This document shows, in pieces, positions 16,387 through 26,219 of a DNA stretch of 64,000 nt. Numbering within the stretch: the first letter of the stretch is position 1; the number at the start of each line of letters is the position of its first letter. This stretch comes from an uncultured Oscillibacter sp. (lineage in GTDB: Bacteria > Bacillota > Clostridia > Oscillospirales > Oscillospiraceae), in the NCBI GenBank assembly GCA_910588175.1, contig CAJUQQ010000002.1, forward strand, positions 1 to 64,000. Direction: 5' to 3'. Made by a program: the position numbers and the translations under genes. The notes under the pieces were generated by a model. That model searched no databases and had not been told where the DNA came from. It was given only the letters and a program-made list of their open reading frames with translations.

Positions 16387-19300
16387 TCAGCGGGTCAGCA
16401 CCCGATGGAGAATGACCGCCATCTCCGCCCGGCTGATGGCCGCGCCGGGGTTCAGCCGCATGGAACTGTTGCCCCGGACGGCGCCCGACTGCACCAGGGC
16501 CGCCACGGAGGGCCGGGCAAACGCGGAGACCTGGGCCCCGTCGGTGTAGGAGGAGAGGAGGGAGCTGTCGGCGGTGGGCAGGGATTGTCCCGCCGCGTCC
16601 AGAGCCCGGCAGATCATAGTCATCGCGCTCTGACGGGTGATGGGCCGCTCCGGCTGGAACCGGCCGTTATTCCCCTGAACGATGCCCAGGTCCCGGGCGG
16701 AGGCAATGGCCCCGGCGTAGGTGCTGTTGGTGGGCACGTCCGGGAAGCCGGAGCTCCCCCCGGTGGGGAACTGGAAGGCCCGGCAGATCATCAGGGTGAA
16801 CTCTCCCCGGCTGATGGACTGGCCGGGACGGTAGGTGTTGTCGCGGTATCCGCTGGTGATGCCGCTGGAGCGGAGGAATTCAATGGAGGGCTTCGCCCAA
16901 TCCCAACCGCTGGCGGTGTCGGAGAAGGAGGCGGAGCTGTAGGCATTGGAAAGTTGGAGCTCCATCGTGCTGGAGTGGGACCGGCCCTGGGTGTCATAGA
17001 GGGTGTAGGGGACCGTCAGCGTTCCCTGGTATTCCGCCCTGGGGACGTAGCTAATGCGGTTTAGGTCCTGGGCGGTGTAGCGGGTTCCGGCGGTGACCCT
17101 GGAGCCGGGCTGGGCGGGAGAGCTGTAGTTCTGGTACAGCCGGCCTGCGGCGGGCAAGGTGTTGAACTGAACCGAGGCCAGAGAACTCCCCAGGGCCGAC
17201 TGGCAGACGTTCTGGAAGTCCGAGGACCGCAGGAGAAGGGGAACGGAGCTGCCGGTATAGCGGATGCCGGAGGAGACCGGCGTTGTAACCGTGCTGCCCT
17301 GCACATAGATGCTGAGGGTGCCGCTGAACCGGGCGCCGTTGTCGTCATAGCCGGTGAAGGGAATGGAGACGGTGCCGGCGTAGCCAGAGGCGGGGACAAA
17401 GGTGACATTGGAGAGGGCGGGAGAGCCGCTCCGGCGATAGTCCGTGTTAGCGGTGACCCGGGAGCCGGAGGAGCCGGCGCTGGCGTAGTTGTAGTAAAGC
17501 GTTCCCGCGCCGGAGGAGGGGAGGCTGGTAAAGCGGATATAGTTCAGCGTCGTGCCGTTGGCGCGGCGGCAGGCCTCGTTGAAGTCCCAGGCGCTAAGCG
17601 TAACGGGCCGGTTCTGCTGGGTGGTGTAGGACACCGTTCCCGGTCCGGCATTGTCGCCTACGTGGAAAATCAGGCTGCCGGAGAAGGTGGTCCCCTGGGT
17701 GTTGGTGCCGGTGAAGGGGATGGACACTGTTCCGTTATAGCCGGAGGCCGGTACAAAGGTGATGCTGGAGATGCGGGGGCTGGAGCCACGGTAATAGCTG
17801 GTGCTGGTGTTGACCCGGGTGCTGGAGCTGCCGGTGTAGTTCAGGTACAGCGTGCCCGCGCTGGAGGAGGGAAGCCCGTCAAAGCGAATGCGGTTGAGGC
17901 TGATGCCGGTGGCCCGCTGGCAGGCGTCGTTGAAATCGTTGGCGTTCAGGGTCCGCTGCTGGCCGCGGCTGAGGTAGTATTCCACGTTTCCGCCGCCGCT
18001 GCCGCCCTGGCCGCCGCTGCCGTAGACCCGGACAGTGACGGAGCCGCTGTAGGTGGAGCCCGCGCTGTCCACAGCGCGGTAAGAAATCTCCACATTCCCC
18101 ACATATCCCTCCGCCGGGAGGAAGGTGATGTTATCAATGGAGGGATTGCTGGAGGTGAAATAACGGGTGTTCCCGCTGACCTTCTGGGAGAACTGGCCGT
18201 TGGGGCTGTAGTTGTAATACAGCGTGCCCCGGCTGGAGGCGGGCAGGGTGAAGGTGACATAGCGCAGGGCCCGGCCGTTGCGGCCCTGGCAGATGGCGGA
18301 AAAGTGCTCCGCCGCGAAGGAGACGGGCTGGTCCATCTGGGTGGAGTAGGACACATCGCCGGAGGCGGCGGCCTCGATTCGGATGGTGCCGGTGAAGCTG
18401 GTGCCGTTGGTGGAGACGGCGTTGTAGTCCACCACGGCGGTGCCGTCAAAGCCCGGCAGGGGGACGAAGGTCACGTCCCGCAGAGCCATCTGCTGCTGGC
18501 CGGAGGGCTGGTAGTAATAGCGCTCCGTGCCGCCCACGCCGTGGCCCGGGGTCTCCGGGGAGTTGTAGCGGTAGTAGAGCACGCCGTTTTCCGTGGAGAC
18601 CTTCAGGTTGTACACACAGTCCAGGGGGCCGCCGGCCTTGCTCTGGGAGCGGGCGTTCAGCTGGCTGAGAATGCCGGAGAGGGAATAGGAGGGCTCGGAG
18701 CCCATATTGACGGTAATGGCGTCGGCCACGTCCTCGGAGACATGGACCTTGAAGCTGGCCTTGAAGCCGGTGCCGTCTACCGTGGCCGTGATGGTGGCGT
18801 CGCCGGGGTAGTTGGCGCTGACCCGTCCCGCCAGAGCTTGGGCCACGGAGGGATTGCTGCTCTCCCAGGTGACGGATTTATTCTTGGCGTTGCCGAAAAG
18901 CTGGGGGGTGACGCTGATGTCGCGGTACTGGAAAATGTCCACCACGCTGCTTTCGGTAAGGTCCACCGTGGTGCCCTTGCCGCCGGAGGTGGAGCGCTTG
19001 ACATAGCTCAGGAGGATGCCGGAGACCTCAATTTCCCGGACGGCGGGGGTGACATCGGGTCCGCCCGCCCGGACGGTGATCTCCGTCTTTCCGGCGGAGA
19101 CGCCTGTGACGGTGGCGGTGAGGTCGCCGTTGGACCGGACCCGGGCGATGGAGGTGTCGGCGGAGGACCAATCCAGCTCCGGGTCCTGCGCGTCCGAGGG
19201 GGTGATGGAGGCGTTGAGGGTGATGGTCTTACCGGGGTCCACGTAGCGGTAGGGGTCGGTGGAGGGGCTGGAGATGGACACGGCGGTGATCTCCGGCGGC

Positions 19301-20202
19301 GGGGCCGCCACCACCTGGACGAAGCAGAGGGCCTGAATGGCCGGGTTGCTCCGGGCGGTGACGGTAATGGTGGCGTGGGTGCCCACCGGCGTGCTGGAAG
19401 GCACGGAGATTACGGCGGAACGGCTGTCCGTGTTGGCCAGAACCCGGACCCGGGAGTCGCTGCTGCTCCAGTTCAGGGACCGGTCCGTGGCGCTGGAGGG
19501 CTCCACAATGGCGGTGAGGGTGGCGCTGCCGCCGGGGACCACGTTTTGGGTGATGTTGACGCTGGACTCACTGAGGCGCACCCCGGTGACCGGGGAGGGC
19601 GGGTCTTCCACCGTGACGGTGCAGATCGCGCGGCGCTGTGGATTGGCCACGGAGGTAGCCACGATGTTCGCCTGGCCGGGGGCCAGGGCGGTGAGGTTGC
19701 CGTTCTGGTCCACGGAGACCGCGTTGGAGCTGCTGCTCCAGGTGACCTCCTGGTTGGCGGTGGAGGGGCTCACGGAGGCGAACAGGGCGCTTGTCTGGTT
19801 CACCTTCAAGGTCAGCGTGGTTTTGTTCAGGGTTACGCTCTGCACGTCGGTGGCGGAGGATACCGTGACCGAGCAGGTGTCCGACAGATTCGGAGAAGCG
19901 GTGGAAGCGGCGGTAATGGTTACGATGCCGCCGGGGGTATTGCTGGGCGCGGTAACCAGGCCGCTTTGATCGACGCTGGCGATGCGGGAATCGCTGCTGC
20001 TCCAGGAGACGCTTGTATTATCACCCGTATCCGCGTCGACGGTGGCTTGGAGCTGTTCAGAGTCTCCGGGCTGGAGAAGGAAACTATGGCGATCCAGAGT
20101 AACGCTCCGGACAGCCGCCGAGGCGGGAACCGTCAGCAGGGTACAGGCCAGGGCCAGCGCCAGCAGCAGCGCCCCGGCCCGGCGGAGGGATTGCAATTTC
20201 AT
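16387..20202 (-). CDS. Secreted surface protein with Ig-like repeats and C-terminal SLH domains
   Basis: The 1271-residue protein starts with a signal peptide (MKLQSLRRAGALLLALALAC, cleavage near SAA). About five bacterial Ig-like (BIG2) domains come first (about 25-470; VTLN, SWSSSD and VTATV motifs). Five tandem modules of about 110 residues follow (DNA about 16,950-18,700), each with GTLYYNY, SNVTFVPASGYxGTVSI and a closing beta-strand; they resemble cadherin-like tandem repeats. The last 175 or so residues are three SLH domains (FSDTASGWDWAKPSIEFL; FPDVPTNSTYAGAI; YTDGAQVSAFARPSV) that would anchor it to cell-wall polymer. I chose the ATG at 20202 because of the signal peptide and AAAGGAG upstream. 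Confidence 0.9.
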   Translation of the reverse strand: MKLQSLRRAGALLLALALACTLLTVPASAAVRSVTLDRHSFLLQPGDSEQLQATVDADTGDNTSVSWSSSDSRIASVDQSGLVTAPSNTPGGIVTITAASTASPNLSDTCSVTVSSATDVQSVTLNKTTLTLKVNQTSALFASVSPSTANQEVTWSSSSNAVSVDQNGNLTALAPGQANIVATSVANPQRRAICTVTVEDPPSPVTGVRLSESSVNITQNVVPGGSATLTAIVEPSSATDRSLNWSSSDSRVRVLANTDSRSAVISVPSSTPVGTHATITVTARSNPAIQALCFVQVVAAPPPEITAVSISSPSTDPYRYVDPGKTITLNASITPSDAQDPELDWSSADTSIARVRSNGDLTATVTGVSAGKTEITVRAGGPDVTPAVREIEVSGILLSYVKRSTSGGKGTTVDLTESSVVDIFQYRDISVTPQLFGNAKNKSVTWESSNPSVAQALAGRVSANYPGDATITATVDGTGFKASFKVHVSEDVADAITVNMGSEPSYSLSGILSQLNARSQSKAGGPLDCVYNLKVSTENGVLYYRYNSPETPGHGVGGTERYYYQPSGQQQMALRDVTFVPLPGFDGTAVVDYNAVSTNGTSFTGTIRIEAAASGDVSYSTQMDQPVSFAAEHFSAICQGRNGRALRYVTFTLPASSRGTLYYNYSPNGQFSQKVSGNTRYFTSSNPSIDNITFLPAEGYVGNVEISYRAVDSAGSTYSGSVTVRVYGSGGQGGSGGGNVEYYLSRGQQRTLNANDFNDACQRATGISLNRIRFDGLPSSSAGTLYLNYTGSSSTRVNTSTSYYRGSSPRISSITFVPASGYNGTVSIPFTGTNTQGTTFSGSLIFHVGDNAGPGTVSYTTQQNRPVTLSAWDFNEACRRANGTTLNYIRFTSLPSSGAGTLYYNYASAGSSGSRVTANTDYRRSGSPALSNVTFVPASGYAGTVSIPFTGYDDNGARFSGTLSIYVQGSTVTTPVSSGIRYTGSSVPLLLRSSDFQNVCQSALGSSLASVQFNTLPAAGRLYQNYSSPAQPGSRVTAGTRYTAQDLNRISYVPRAEYQGTLTVPYTLYDTQGRSHSSTMELQLSNAYSSASFSDTASGWDWAKPSIEFLRSSGITSGYRDNTYRPGQSISRGEFTLMICRAFQFPTGGSSGFPDVPTNSTYAGAIASARDLGIVQGNNGRFQPERPITRQSAMTMICRALDAAGQSLPTADSSLLSSYTDGAQVSAFARPSVAALVQSGAVRGNSSMRLNPGAAISRAEMAVILHRVLTR

Positions 20203-20236
20203 AAACAACACTCCTTTATTTCGCGAAGACAAAAGC

Positions 20237-20266
20237 CAAAGGGCGGGCGGTAACGCCCGCCCTTTG
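20237..20266 (-). terminator. Terminator-like hairpin between the two SLH genes
   Basis: A perfect 13-bp GC-rich stem with a GTAA loop lies 13 bases after the stop of the upstream (larger) SLH gene. Read on the minus strand, GCTTTTGTCTT follows. It leaves only 34 bases before the next start codon, so it may partially attenuate read-through into the second SLH gene. Confidence 0.75.
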
Positions 20267-20279
20267 AGGGTACAGGAAC

Positions 20280-23200
20280 TTAGACGCTGGGAGAGACGTT
20301 GGGGCCCCAGACTTGAGCGACCGCGCTGTTGGAGAAGTCGAAGACGGGCTGGTACATGACCCGGGTGCCTACCTTTTTCTCTACCAGCTTCAGCGTCAGG
20401 GCCAGAGCCGGTGTGCCGGGGTTGTTGTTGACATCGCAGAGGTTTGCGCTGAAGGTGATACCTTCGCCGGGACGAATGTTGGTAAACGAAATTTCCAGCT
20501 GGTCGCAGCCCGGGGGATTCGTCCAATCCGTGACCGAGGATAGGGTGTGGTTAATGGAGAACTTCGTAGTGCCCGCGCTCAGCAGGGCGGCGCTGCTCAT
20601 ATACCCGTCGTTTGTGACGGGGAAGACGTCGACAATCTGCTTCCGGCTCTCGGAGGAAATCCTGTAGTACAGGAACTCCGTAAAGGAGATACGGAAGGTT
20701 CCGCTGTACGGCTGTGTGAGAGCCAGATCATAGTCGTCGTCGTAGTAAATGGTGCCTGCGGTGATGGCGGTATCCAAGCTGCTGACCTGGGGCGGCGTGC
20801 TGTCCGTGTTCTTCAAGTACCGGTTGGAGCGGAACGCGTGGCCGGAGGTGCCCTGGCACTGGCCAACGGCCACCAGCCAGTATTCCGCGTTGTTGACCAG
20901 ATACTCGGAGAAGTCCTGGGTGGTTTTCAGGTTGTTCGCCTTGTTCAGGGCCACGGGACCCACCGCCACGGGGATGGAGCCGCCGGAGGTGCCGGAGGAT
21001 TTGACCACGTTGATAATAGACATGGTATTGCTGTTGTTCAGGTCGGCGTAGGCGTCGAACAGCGAGCCGGTTTTCCCGGCGGGGGCGTCCAGCCGCATGG
21101 CCTCCAAAACCGGGGTGGAAGCGTAGGGCGAGTTGGCAACCCAGCCGTTGGTGCCCGGCGTGGCGCAGTCACCCAGGGTCAGGTTGAAGGGGGCCTGGGT
21201 GGTGCCGGCGGTGACCAAGGCGTACCAGACGTCGGCCTCCCGGTTGGACTGAACCGTGCCCTTGGGGCTGCTCAGCGTCACGGTCAGCACGGGCCGGGTG
21301 ACAACATCGGTCTTGAACTGGAACGCGTAGACCTTGGAGGCGGAGCGGGGAGAGTCGCCCTGGAGGACGAAGTAAGCGATATACTGGGTATTGGCCTCCA
21401 GTCCGCCTTCCGCGTCGCCGGAGGTGATGCTGATGTTGGTTACCCGGCGGCCGCAGTCGCCGTTGCGGATGAAATAGGACGGGCCCACATAGGTGCTTCC
21501 GTTGGTGACGGAAGTGGTGGTGGGGGAGGTGGCGTTGCCGGTGGCGGTTTCGCCGCCGGGGAGCTCGGAGCCGTTCTTCGGGAGCAGTCCCCAGTTGTTC
21601 TTATCAATATTGTTGGCGATGTTGACCACCTTGGTGGGGATTCCGCCGACTTTGGTGACGATACAGAAGTATTTGCACCCGTCCCGGCTGGCCATCACGT
21701 CGATGCTGACGCCGCTGTCGGTTGCCTCGAAGAGGGGATATCCCTCAATGAAGGTGGGCGGCTCATTGTCGGTGAAGGGCTTGGAGACCGTGTATTCCTT
21801 GGGCACGCCGATCTCCCGCACGGCGTAGGTGCCCTTCTGGTGCTCGGCGTAGGTCGTGGGGGTCAGGTTTTTCCCGGCCAGGTTGGTCAGGGAGTTCAGG
21901 TCCCCGGCCACCGGCACCAGGGTGAGGGTCACGTCGCCGGTCCAGGTTCCACGGTCCGTGGAGTCTCCCCGGCGGGTGACCATAATGCCGTAGTTCCGGA
22001 TGCTGTTCACATCGTTCAGCTGCTCAAAGTTGGGCACGCCGCCGGTGTCTCCCAAAAGCTGGCTGGTGATGCTGACGCCGGTCCGGGGCTGCTGGGCGTT
22101 GGTGGCGATTTCCACTTCGTTGCCGATCTGGCGCCATCCGCTGCCGTCGTCGCAGTAGAGCTTGAAGGCCAGGGATTCGTCTGCCCAGACGATCAGATCC
22201 CACAGCACGTCGTCGCTGACGTTTCCGGTGCCCTCCGGCGTGATGCGGAAGTTCATGTCAAAGAGGGTGTTCACCCCGTTGCCCAGGTTGCCCGTGGCGC
22301 TGCCCGCGCCGATGTGAAGCCGGGCGTCCACCGTGGTAAAGCGGGGCAGCTGGAAGCCCTCCCGGTTGCCGGAGCTGTTTTTCATCCGGTTGTGGGCGTC
22401 GGAGTTGTCGGCGATGTTGGAGACCACGAAGTAGTAGGTCTCGCCGCTGCCCAGGTTGATGGCCTCGTTGTAGGGGAAGGCAATGATCATCTCGCCGCTT
22501 CCGCCGGGGTCCCGGCTGACGGTGGCGTTGCGGTAATCAATCACCCAGTTGCTTGGGGTGGAGGTGGCGGTCCGCTCCGGGACCAGTTCCGGCCGCCCGG
22601 CGGTGGGCACCCGGTAGAGCTTGATGTGCCGCTTCAGCAGCTCGGCGAAGACCAGCTGCTTTTCCGCAGAGCCGCCCCGGGCCTCGTTATAGGCGTCCTC
22701 AAAGCTGTCGTAGTGCCACTCGCCGCCCTCGTTCCGGGCGCCCAGCACCACCTCGGAGAAGACCAGGCGGACTGTGGAGTCGGGATAGGGGGAGGTGGGG
22801 GTGTCGCCCTCGTTGGTGAATTCCTGGGTGACGGTGGGGGGCTCGTTGTCCAGGGTGTTGATTTCCATGGGCGGCGTCAGGCTTTGGGAGTAGACGCAGT
22901 AGTTGCCCGCCAGGTCCTTGGCCACGTAGTAGAGGTCATAGGAGGTCTGGGGCTCCAGCCCGGAGATGGTGAAGGTGTAGTCGGTCCCGGCCCTGGCGGC
23001 CCGGACGGGGCCGCCCCGGCGGATGACGTTGGTGCCGGTACCGTTCTCAATTTGAATCTGGCCCACCCGGCCGGGATCGTTTTTGTCAATGCCGCTGGCG
23101 TAGAAGCTGGCGCCCTGCTTCACCACGGCCCAGTAGAACGTACCGGGCTCATCCAGGGCGAAGCTCATCGTCACCTGCCGCGCGGCGATGTTGCGGACCG

Positions 23201-25268
23201 TGAGGTGCTGAATCGTCGGCGGGGTCATGTCCTTGGTGGTGAAGGTGAGTTTCTTGACCGCGGAGCTCTTGCCGTTGTCCGCGTCGTTGAGCCAGAGATA
23301 GAGATCGTACTGGGTCTGCTCCTGGAGGTGGGAGGTGTTGATCCGGGAAACCAGGAAGGGCGTGTTCTTCTTCAGGGTTACGATGCCGTAGCCCAGGTTC
23401 CCCGGCAGGGCCGCCGCCCGGAAGTCCGCCGGCGTGGGGGCCGCGGAGCCCTTGGGCAGGAGGACGTAGTACATCTGGCAGTTCTTGGTGGCCATGACCA
23501 TGACCTGGGCCACCTGCTCGTTGTCGGCGTCCACCGTGAGGATGGGAGTCTGGGGATAGCCGTTGGAGAAGTTGGGGGCGGAGTCGTCCGGCGTGGTAAA
23601 GGCCGCGATCTTCACGGGACTGCGCCGGCCTCTGGCGTCCTCCAGAATGGCGGAGATGTAATAGGAGCCCTCTCTGGTCAGCCCCGTCAGACGGGCGGTG
23701 ACATCCGTGTTGGAGGCGGTGACCTTGATGGAGCCGCTGCGGATGATCTTGGGATAAGCGCCGGGCTCCAGCAGCTCCTTCTCGCCCACGGAGCCGTCCA
23801 TCAGGGCGGTGATAGCCCAGTAGATGGTGCCGGACTTGTTGGTGCGGAAGACCGCGTTGGCGGAGGTGGGGGCGATGTTTCTGGCCACGGGATAACCCGC
23901 CAGAATCCGGGGATCCTCGGAGGACTCGGAGGCGGTCTTATTATCCATTTCCACTTTGTTGATATTGGCGGTAATGCCGGGCCGGACGTAGATGGTGTCC
24001 GGCAGCATGGAGACCGTGGAGCCGGGGGCGTTGACGTTCAGGTGGCTGATGCTGCCCTCTCCGGTGACCTCGGTGGCCAGATCCAGGTTCAGCTCCCGGA
24101 TGGAGGCCAGATTGTCAATAGTCAGGGTCGCGCCCTCGGCCTTTTCGTCCATGGTGACCACGTCGGCCACGCCCTGGGCGATTTTCAGGGTGGAATTGGG
24201 GGTCAGGTTCACAATCCGCTTGAGGTTGCCCGCCAGCTGGAAGTCGGACCCGTCCACGCCGTCCAGCCGGATGGTCTGGAGGCCCAGTCCGTCCTCCGTC
24301 CGGTCCTCGATATAGGCGGAGGAGCGGACGGTGACGTTGTCAATGTTGGTGAGGCCCTCGGCCTGGACGGAGAAGAACTGCTCGGTAAGGCTGTCCAGCT
24401 CCAGGCCCCCGGCGGTGACGTTGCGGAGGATGACGCTGTGCTTGCCGCCCTCGGCCTCGCCGCCGCCGCAGATGACGATTTTGCCCAGGACCTCAACGTT
24501 TTCCAGCTCTACGCTGCCCAGGCCCACGCCGCCGGTGAGGTAGAGGTTGCCGGTGACGACGGTGTCCTTCAGCTTGACGCCGGGGGTGGTGATGGTCAGG
24601 TTGCCGTACACGCCGCCGGAGGTCTGCTCGCCGGGCTCCTGAACCAGGGTGCCCAGGGCACGGACTAGGAAGCAGGCCATCTGTCCCCGGGTGATGGGCA
24701 GATTCGGCCGGAAGCTGCCGTCGGAGTACCCCTGGATGATGCCCAGGTCCGCGGCCTCCTGCACCATCCCGCGGCTCCAGCCGCCGATGTCCTGCATGTC
24801 GGTGAAGGTGGAGTTGGCGGCGTTGGGCACGCCCTGGAACCGGAGGCAGCGGCCCAGAAGGACGGCGGCCTGTTCCCGGGTGACCAGGGAGTAGGGTTCG
24901 GCGGAGGTGGGGCTGGTGCCGTTGAAATAGCCCGCCTGATGGGCGATGCTGATGTCCTCGGCGAACCAGTCGTTGGGGTTCACGTCGGCAAAGGTGTGGG
25001 GGCCCACTTCCTTATAGCCGAAGGCCCGGTTTACCAGGGTGACGAATTCCGCCCGGTTGATGTTCCGGTCCTCGTGAAGATTGCCGTTAGCGTCTCCCCG
25101 CATGACGCCCCACTCCTGGACCTGTTCCAGGTAGGGGGTCATCCAGTCCGCCGCCTGGGCGGGCCGGGAGCAGAACAGCGCGCAGAGGGTCAGGGCAGTG
25201 AGAACCAGGGCCGCCAGACAGGCGGACCCTGGCAGTGAGGCGCGGCGTGCGCGGGTTTGATCAGTCAT
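20280..25268 (-). CDS. Giant SLH-domain surface protein with beta-helix-like and Ig-like regions
   Basis: The 1662-residue protein has an N-terminal signal peptide (hydrophobic LAALVLTALTLCALFC, ending near QAADW). Three SLH domains lie at about 45-215 (MTPYLEQVQEWGVMRG; FADVNPNDWFAEDISIA; FTDMQDIGGWSRGMVQEA). A region rich in short parallel-beta-like repeats (about 225-460, VVTGNLYLTGG) follows, and then a long array of fibronectin/Ig-like domains with repeated DNEPPT and TYDLY-type strands. It would be wall-anchored at its N-terminus. The ATG at 25268 is supported by GAGGAGG eight bases upstream. It follows a PilZ gene by 28 bases. Confidence 0.9.
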   Translation of the reverse strand: MTDQTRARRASLPGSACLAALVLTALTLCALFCSRPAQAADWMTPYLEQVQEWGVMRGDANGNLHEDRNINRAEFVTLVNRAFGYKEVGPHTFADVNPNDWFAEDISIAHQAGYFNGTSPTSAEPYSLVTREQAAVLLGRCLRFQGVPNAANSTFTDMQDIGGWSRGMVQEAADLGIIQGYSDGSFRPNLPITRGQMACFLVRALGTLVQEPGEQTSGGVYGNLTITTPGVKLKDTVVTGNLYLTGGVGLGSVELENVEVLGKIVICGGGEAEGGKHSVILRNVTAGGLELDSLTEQFFSVQAEGLTNIDNVTVRSSAYIEDRTEDGLGLQTIRLDGVDGSDFQLAGNLKRIVNLTPNSTLKIAQGVADVVTMDEKAEGATLTIDNLASIRELNLDLATEVTGEGSISHLNVNAPGSTVSMLPDTIYVRPGITANINKVEMDNKTASESSEDPRILAGYPVARNIAPTSANAVFRTNKSGTIYWAITALMDGSVGEKELLEPGAYPKIIRSGSIKVTASNTDVTARLTGLTREGSYYISAILEDARGRRSPVKIAAFTTPDDSAPNFSNGYPQTPILTVDADNEQVAQVMVMATKNCQMYYVLLPKGSAAPTPADFRAAALPGNLGYGIVTLKKNTPFLVSRINTSHLQEQTQYDLYLWLNDADNGKSSAVKKLTFTTKDMTPPTIQHLTVRNIAARQVTMSFALDEPGTFYWAVVKQGASFYASGIDKNDPGRVGQIQIENGTGTNVIRRGGPVRAARAGTDYTFTISGLEPQTSYDLYYVAKDLAGNYCVYSQSLTPPMEINTLDNEPPTVTQEFTNEGDTPTSPYPDSTVRLVFSEVVLGARNEGGEWHYDSFEDAYNEARGGSAEKQLVFAELLKRHIKLYRVPTAGRPELVPERTATSTPSNWVIDYRNATVSRDPGGSGEMIIAFPYNEAINLGSGETYYFVVSNIADNSDAHNRMKNSSGNREGFQLPRFTTVDARLHIGAGSATGNLGNGVNTLFDMNFRITPEGTGNVSDDVLWDLIVWADESLAFKLYCDDGSGWRQIGNEVEIATNAQQPRTGVSITSQLLGDTGGVPNFEQLNDVNSIRNYGIMVTRRGDSTDRGTWTGDVTLTLVPVAGDLNSLTNLAGKNLTPTTYAEHQKGTYAVREIGVPKEYTVSKPFTDNEPPTFIEGYPLFEATDSGVSIDVMASRDGCKYFCIVTKVGGIPTKVVNIANNIDKNNWGLLPKNGSELPGGETATGNATSPTTTSVTNGSTYVGPSYFIRNGDCGRRVTNISITSGDAEGGLEANTQYIAYFVLQGDSPRSASKVYAFQFKTDVVTRPVLTVTLSSPKGTVQSNREADVWYALVTAGTTQAPFNLTLGDCATPGTNGWVANSPYASTPVLEAMRLDAPAGKTGSLFDAYADLNNSNTMSIINVVKSSGTSGGSIPVAVGPVALNKANNLKTTQDFSEYLVNNAEYWLVAVGQCQGTSGHAFRSNRYLKNTDSTPPQVSSLDTAITAGTIYYDDDYDLALTQPYSGTFRISFTEFLYYRISSESRKQIVDVFPVTNDGYMSSAALLSAGTTKFSINHTLSSVTDWTNPPGCDQLEISFTNIRPGEGITFSANLCDVNNNPGTPALALTLKLVEKKVGTRVMYQPVFDFSNSAVAQVWGPNVSPSV

Positions 25269-25296
25269 GTTAAATACCTCCTCGATCCGTCGGTCT

Positions 25297-25887
25297 TTAG
25301 GCGTCGCGGCTTTGCAGCTGGAGGCTGAACACGGCCTCCCGCACCACGACCTCTTCGTCCTCGCACATATCCACGAACTTCGTGGCGTACATAAAGCGGT
25401 CATTTTGCAACTCCTGTCGGCGGAGAATCTCGCAGTGAAGGATCAGCGGCTCCTCCGTCGGGGTTATGACGATCTCCATCTGCTCGTGAAGCTCCAGCGG
25501 GCGGTCCGAGTAAAAGGCGATGCCGCCGCAGCTGAGGTCTAGGGACTGCACCGCCGCCCGTCCGCTCCACGAAGAGGTGGGAAGGGGATAGATGTAAGAA
25601 TCGAACTTCACCGGCACCCGCAGGTTTCGCCGGACCTCCGGGTCCAGGGTGGCGATTTTTTCCACCAGGACGGTGTCCCCCCTCTGGCGGAGGATGCGGC
25701 ACTGAATGGGCAGTTCTTCGCTGCTGGCGCTGAACAGAGTGATGATCTCGTGGCTCATCACGTCGTCCACTTTGTTGTTCAGGACGTTCAGCCGTATCGG
25801 CGAGGCGCCGGGGGGAGAGGCCATCTCTCCGTTGGCCAAGGCGTGGTTCTGGGAGTCCAAAATCAGGTACGTGTGGTTGGCTGTCAT
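25297..25887 (-). CDS. PilZ-domain c-di-GMP effector
   Basis: This 196-residue cytoplasmic protein has an N-terminal beta domain of YcgR type and a PilZ domain (about 84-185). Ligand motifs are intact: Arg86 and Arg90 (RRNLR), and Asp117, Ser119 and Gly122 (DLSCGG). Its ATG overlaps the stop of the FlhB-like gene by four bases, a sign of translational coupling. The set YlqG-like, FlhB-like, PilZ and SLH protein is probably one transcript. It is distinct in sequence from the PilZ protein at 15,693. Confidence 0.9.
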   Translation of the reverse strand: MTANHTYLILDSQNHALANGEMASPPGASPIRLNVLNNKVDDVMSHEIITLFSASSEELPIQCRILRQRGDTVLVEKIATLDPEVRRNLRVPVKFDSYIYPLPTSSWSGRAAVQSLDLSCGGIAFYSDRPLELHEQMEIVITPTEEPLILHCEILRRQELQNDRFMYATKFVDMCEDEEVVVREAVFSLQLQSRDA

Positions 25888-26219
25888 GTCGCTTCCTCCG
25901 TTTCTCTGGGCGGCGTCTGCCCGCGCTCCGCTTGAGCCTTCTGGTTTCCGGTGGGGTCGAAGTGGAGGAAATAGACGTAAATCTCCACAATGGCCTGGTA
26001 AAGGCTCTCCGGAATCTCCTGTCCCAGCTGGAGCTGGGTGAGGATGGTGGAGAGGGAATTGTCCTCATATATGGGCACGCCGCAGTCGGCGGCGGTCTCC
26101 ACGATTTTCTCCGCCATGTACCCCATGCCGGAGGCCACGATGACCGGCGCGGTGTCTCCCGGGCCGTATTGCAGGGCCACGGCTTTTTTGGCCCTGGTGG
26201 TTCCTTCAGATCTTGACAT
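25884..26219 (-). CDS. FlhB C-terminal-domain-like protein (YlqH/FlhX type)
   Basis: The 111-residue soluble protein corresponds to the cytoplasmic C-terminal domain of the flagellar export switch FlhB, without its membrane part. It has ALQYGPGDTAPVIVASG and later VPIYEDNSLSTILTQLQLGQEIPESLYQAIVEIYVYF. The NPTH autocleavage site of true FlhB is not present. Bacillus YlqH is the comparable stand-alone form. ATG 26219 is preferred over TTG 26240; GAAGGGA precedes it. It overlaps the YlqG-like gene by 14 bases and the PilZ gene by four. Confidence 0.88.
   Translation of the reverse strand: MSRSEGTTRAKKAVALQYGPGDTAPVIVASGMGYMAEKIVETAADCGVPIYEDNSLSTILTQLQLGQEIPESLYQAIVEIYVYFLHFDPTGNQKAQAERGQTPPRETEEAT

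Noticed and set aside
16950..18700. Direct repeats read as a possible CRISPR or tandem DNA repeat
   Set aside because: The period is about 330 bp, in frame, with diverged copies: these are protein domain repeats.
20547..24668. 1373-residue plus-strand frame over the large SLH gene
   Set aside because: Gly/Val/His-rich shadow of a gene with signal peptide and SLH domains on the other strand.
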